Assembly: GCF_000966975.1 (NCBI RefSeq)
Contig: NZ_JZWV01001156.1
Span: 1 to 6,301, forward strand
Reading direction: 5' to 3'
DNA length: 6,301 nt
Source: Streptomyces katrae
Lineage (GTDB): Bacteria; Actinomycetota; Actinomycetes; Streptomycetales; Streptomycetaceae
In this document: positions 5,001-6,301 of the stretch, piece by piece
How positions within the stretch are numbered: position 1 is the first letter of the stretch
Layout: the number at the start of each line of letters is the position of its first letter
Position numbers and translations under genes: made by a program
The notes under the pieces: model-generated
The model's database searches: none
What the model was told of the DNA's origin: nothing
What the model saw: only the letters and a program-made list of their open reading frames with translations

Positions 5001-6301
5001 TCAGGGTCCTCCGGGTGCCTCCTGGAGGGCGGCGGCGACGAGGGCGAGGTCGTTGCCGATGGACAGGATGCCCGCGGGGTCGGTGTTCGCCGTCGACGCT
5101 CCGTTCACGCCCGCGTAGAACGGGTCGAAGCGGCCGCCGCCCCGGTCGAGGTATCCGGCGATCGTGATGGCCCCGACGGCGAACCGGCCGTTCAGCGAGT
5201 CCCCGCCGACGGCCGCACCGGTCTTGGCGAACACCTTCCCGCGTGCCGGGCAGCTGCGGCAGTTGTCGGCGAGCAGGCCGTCGACGCCCAGGACGGGCAG
5301 GGTTTCCCGGAAGAGCCGGGCGTCCGGGCCGCGCTGCCAGTACGCCAGCATCTGCACCAGCGCCTGCGGGGTGGCCCGGTCGGCGGGGTTGCCGCCCCGG
5401 CCGTCCATCAGCTCCACCTGGCCGCGGTCGACCCCCGCCCGGCCGAGGAAGCCGGCCAGCACCGGGAACCCGTCCGCGCACTGCCGGCTGCCGGCGGCGA
5501 CGGCCATCAGGCAGATGCCCAGGTTGGCGCCCAGGTTGTGGCTGACCTTCAGGATCAGCTTGGCGTACTGCTCGTACGGCGGTGAGGTGTACGCGGCCAC
5601 CCGCGGGTCCCCCCGGTAGTCATGCGGCAGCCGGCCGACGGGGTTCGCCCCCGTCGCGGCGGCGCGGACCTCCACACCGGCCCGGCCGAGCGCCTCGATG
5701 AGCGCGGTCCGGCCGAAGGCGGCCGGGTCCGTGACCGGGGAGGTCCGCAGCAGCGGAGCGGAGCCGGCGGCGATGGTGCCGGACAGCCGGATCCGGGTAC
5801 CGCCCTCGTCCGCCGTCACGGTGACCGCCGTGGGCTTCCCGGCCGCCACGGTCCGCACCGTGGACGTCACCTCGTACGGGGCGACCTTCGGCCGCCAGTC
5901 CAGCCGGGCCCCGGCACCCGCGCGGTCCCCGGGCGTGGTCAGCAGGTCGATCAGGTTGTCGTTGACGATCAGCGGGGTCGGCGTGGGGTCGAGGACGGGG
6001 TCGGCGGCGAACAGCCGGCCGTCCACGACCACCTCCCCGTCCACCCGGGTGATGCCCGACTCGCGCACTTGCCGGGCCAGTTGGTCGATCCCGGCCAGAG
6101 GGTTCTCCGGGGTGAGGGTGGCGCCGGGGAAGTCGTTGGCGTAGGTGTGGTCGAGGTCGGTGTAGGCGACGGTCCCGTCGGGACGCGTCCGCCCGCCCAG
6201 GGTGAGGTCGCCCTGGGCGACAAGGACCAGGTCCCCGGTCAGCGTGCCCGCGCTGCGCTTCCCGACGGCGTAGACGGGGGTCACGAACCGGTGGCCCGTC
6301 C
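5001..6301 (-). CDS. D-alanyl-D-alanine carboxypeptidase/endopeptidase, PBP4 (peptidase S13) family, N-terminus outside window
   Basis: The visible 432 or so residues end at the TGA at 5001-5003. The frame remains open to the right edge, so the signal peptide and the SxxK nucleophile motif lie outside. The S13 layout is clear: an early segment GDLVLVAQGDLTLGG and NPLAGIDQLARQV, an inserted beta-rich domain, then the second penicillin-binding motif KVSHN (SxN at about 5535-5543), DGRGGNPAD, and the third motif AKTG (KTG at 5217-5225). Family enzymes trim or cleave peptidoglycan peptide cross-links outside the membrane and are targets of beta-lactams. Two cysteine pairs stand out: one 12 residues apart after SHN (5478-5513), and NCRSC just before KTG (5250-5261). 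They may form disulfides in the exported protein. The gene converges on the FBP gene with a six-base gap and no obvious terminator. Confidence 0.92.
   Translation of the reverse strand, partial: TGHRFVTPVYAVGKRSAGTLTGDLVLVAQGDLTLGGRTRPDGTVAYTDLDHTYANDFPGATLTPENPLAGIDQLARQVRESGITRVDGEVVVDGRLFAADPVLDPTPTPLIVNDNLIDLLTTPGDRAGAGARLDWRPKVAPYEVTSTVRTVAAGKPTAVTVTADEGGTRIRLSGTIAAGSAPLLRTSPVTDPAAFGRTALIEALGRAGVEVRAAATGANPVGRLPHDYRGDPRVAAYTSPPYEQYAKLILKVSHNLGANLGICLMAVAAGSRQCADGFPVLAGFLGRAGVDRGQVELMDGRGGNPADRATPQALVQMLAYWQRGPDARLFRETLPVLGVDGLLADNCRSCPARGKVFAKTGAAVGGDSLNGRFAVGAITIAGYLDRGGGRFDPFYAGVNGASTANTDPAGILSIGNDLALVAAALQEAPGGP

Noticed and set aside
1..6301. CRISPR arrays, tRNA or rRNA genes, insertion-sequence ends, att sites
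   Set aside because: No spaced direct repeats, cloverleaf sequence, transposase-like protein or terminal inverted repeats were seen on either strand.

Overview
The window is very GC-rich, with strong third-position G/C bias, short intergenic gaps and GTG/ATG starts. Its gene families are typical of actinomycetes: a TetR regulator with an HPGRYDA motif, an FBP-domain protein, a Tat-exported agmatine deiminase-family enzyme and an SGNH hydrolase. Streptomyces or a close relative is the most likely source. This is inferred from composition and protein style, because no rRNA or marker gene is present.

Layout from left to right. (1) 1-600 (+) is the 3' end of an APC-superfamily amino acid/polyamine permease, followed by a GC hairpin. 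(2) 703-1881 (+) is a Tat-signal agmatine deiminase-family protein, followed by a perfect 16-bp hairpin. (3) 2034-2612 (+) is an unrecognised actinobacterial-type protein with a CACGW motif and a C-terminal helix-turn-helix-like segment. (4) 2594-3823 (-) is a two-domain SGNH/GDSL hydrolase that overlaps gene 3 tail to tail by 19 bp. (5) 3820-4389 (-) is a TetR regulator whose stop overlaps the hydrolase start as GTGA. (6) 4390-4502 is a divergent control region, locally AT-rich, with a 25-bp palindrome. (7) 4503-4994 (+) is an FBP-domain (EF-G-binding, FusB-related) zinc protein. (8) 5001-6301 (-) is the C-terminal part of a PBP4-type D-Ala-D-Ala carboxypeptidase, cut off by the right edge.

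Two groupings look functional. The permease and the exported deiminase may form a guanidine/polyamine uptake and processing pair. The TetR-SGNH operon and the divergent FBP gene share one palindrome, so they may form a single regulated response module: TetR would bind the palindrome, block the probably leaderless FBP promoter and control its own operon. No mobile element, CRISPR array, tRNA or rRNA was seen. The strongest candidate for something undescribed is the TetR/SGNH/FBP module. The individual families are known, so any novelty lies in the arrangement.
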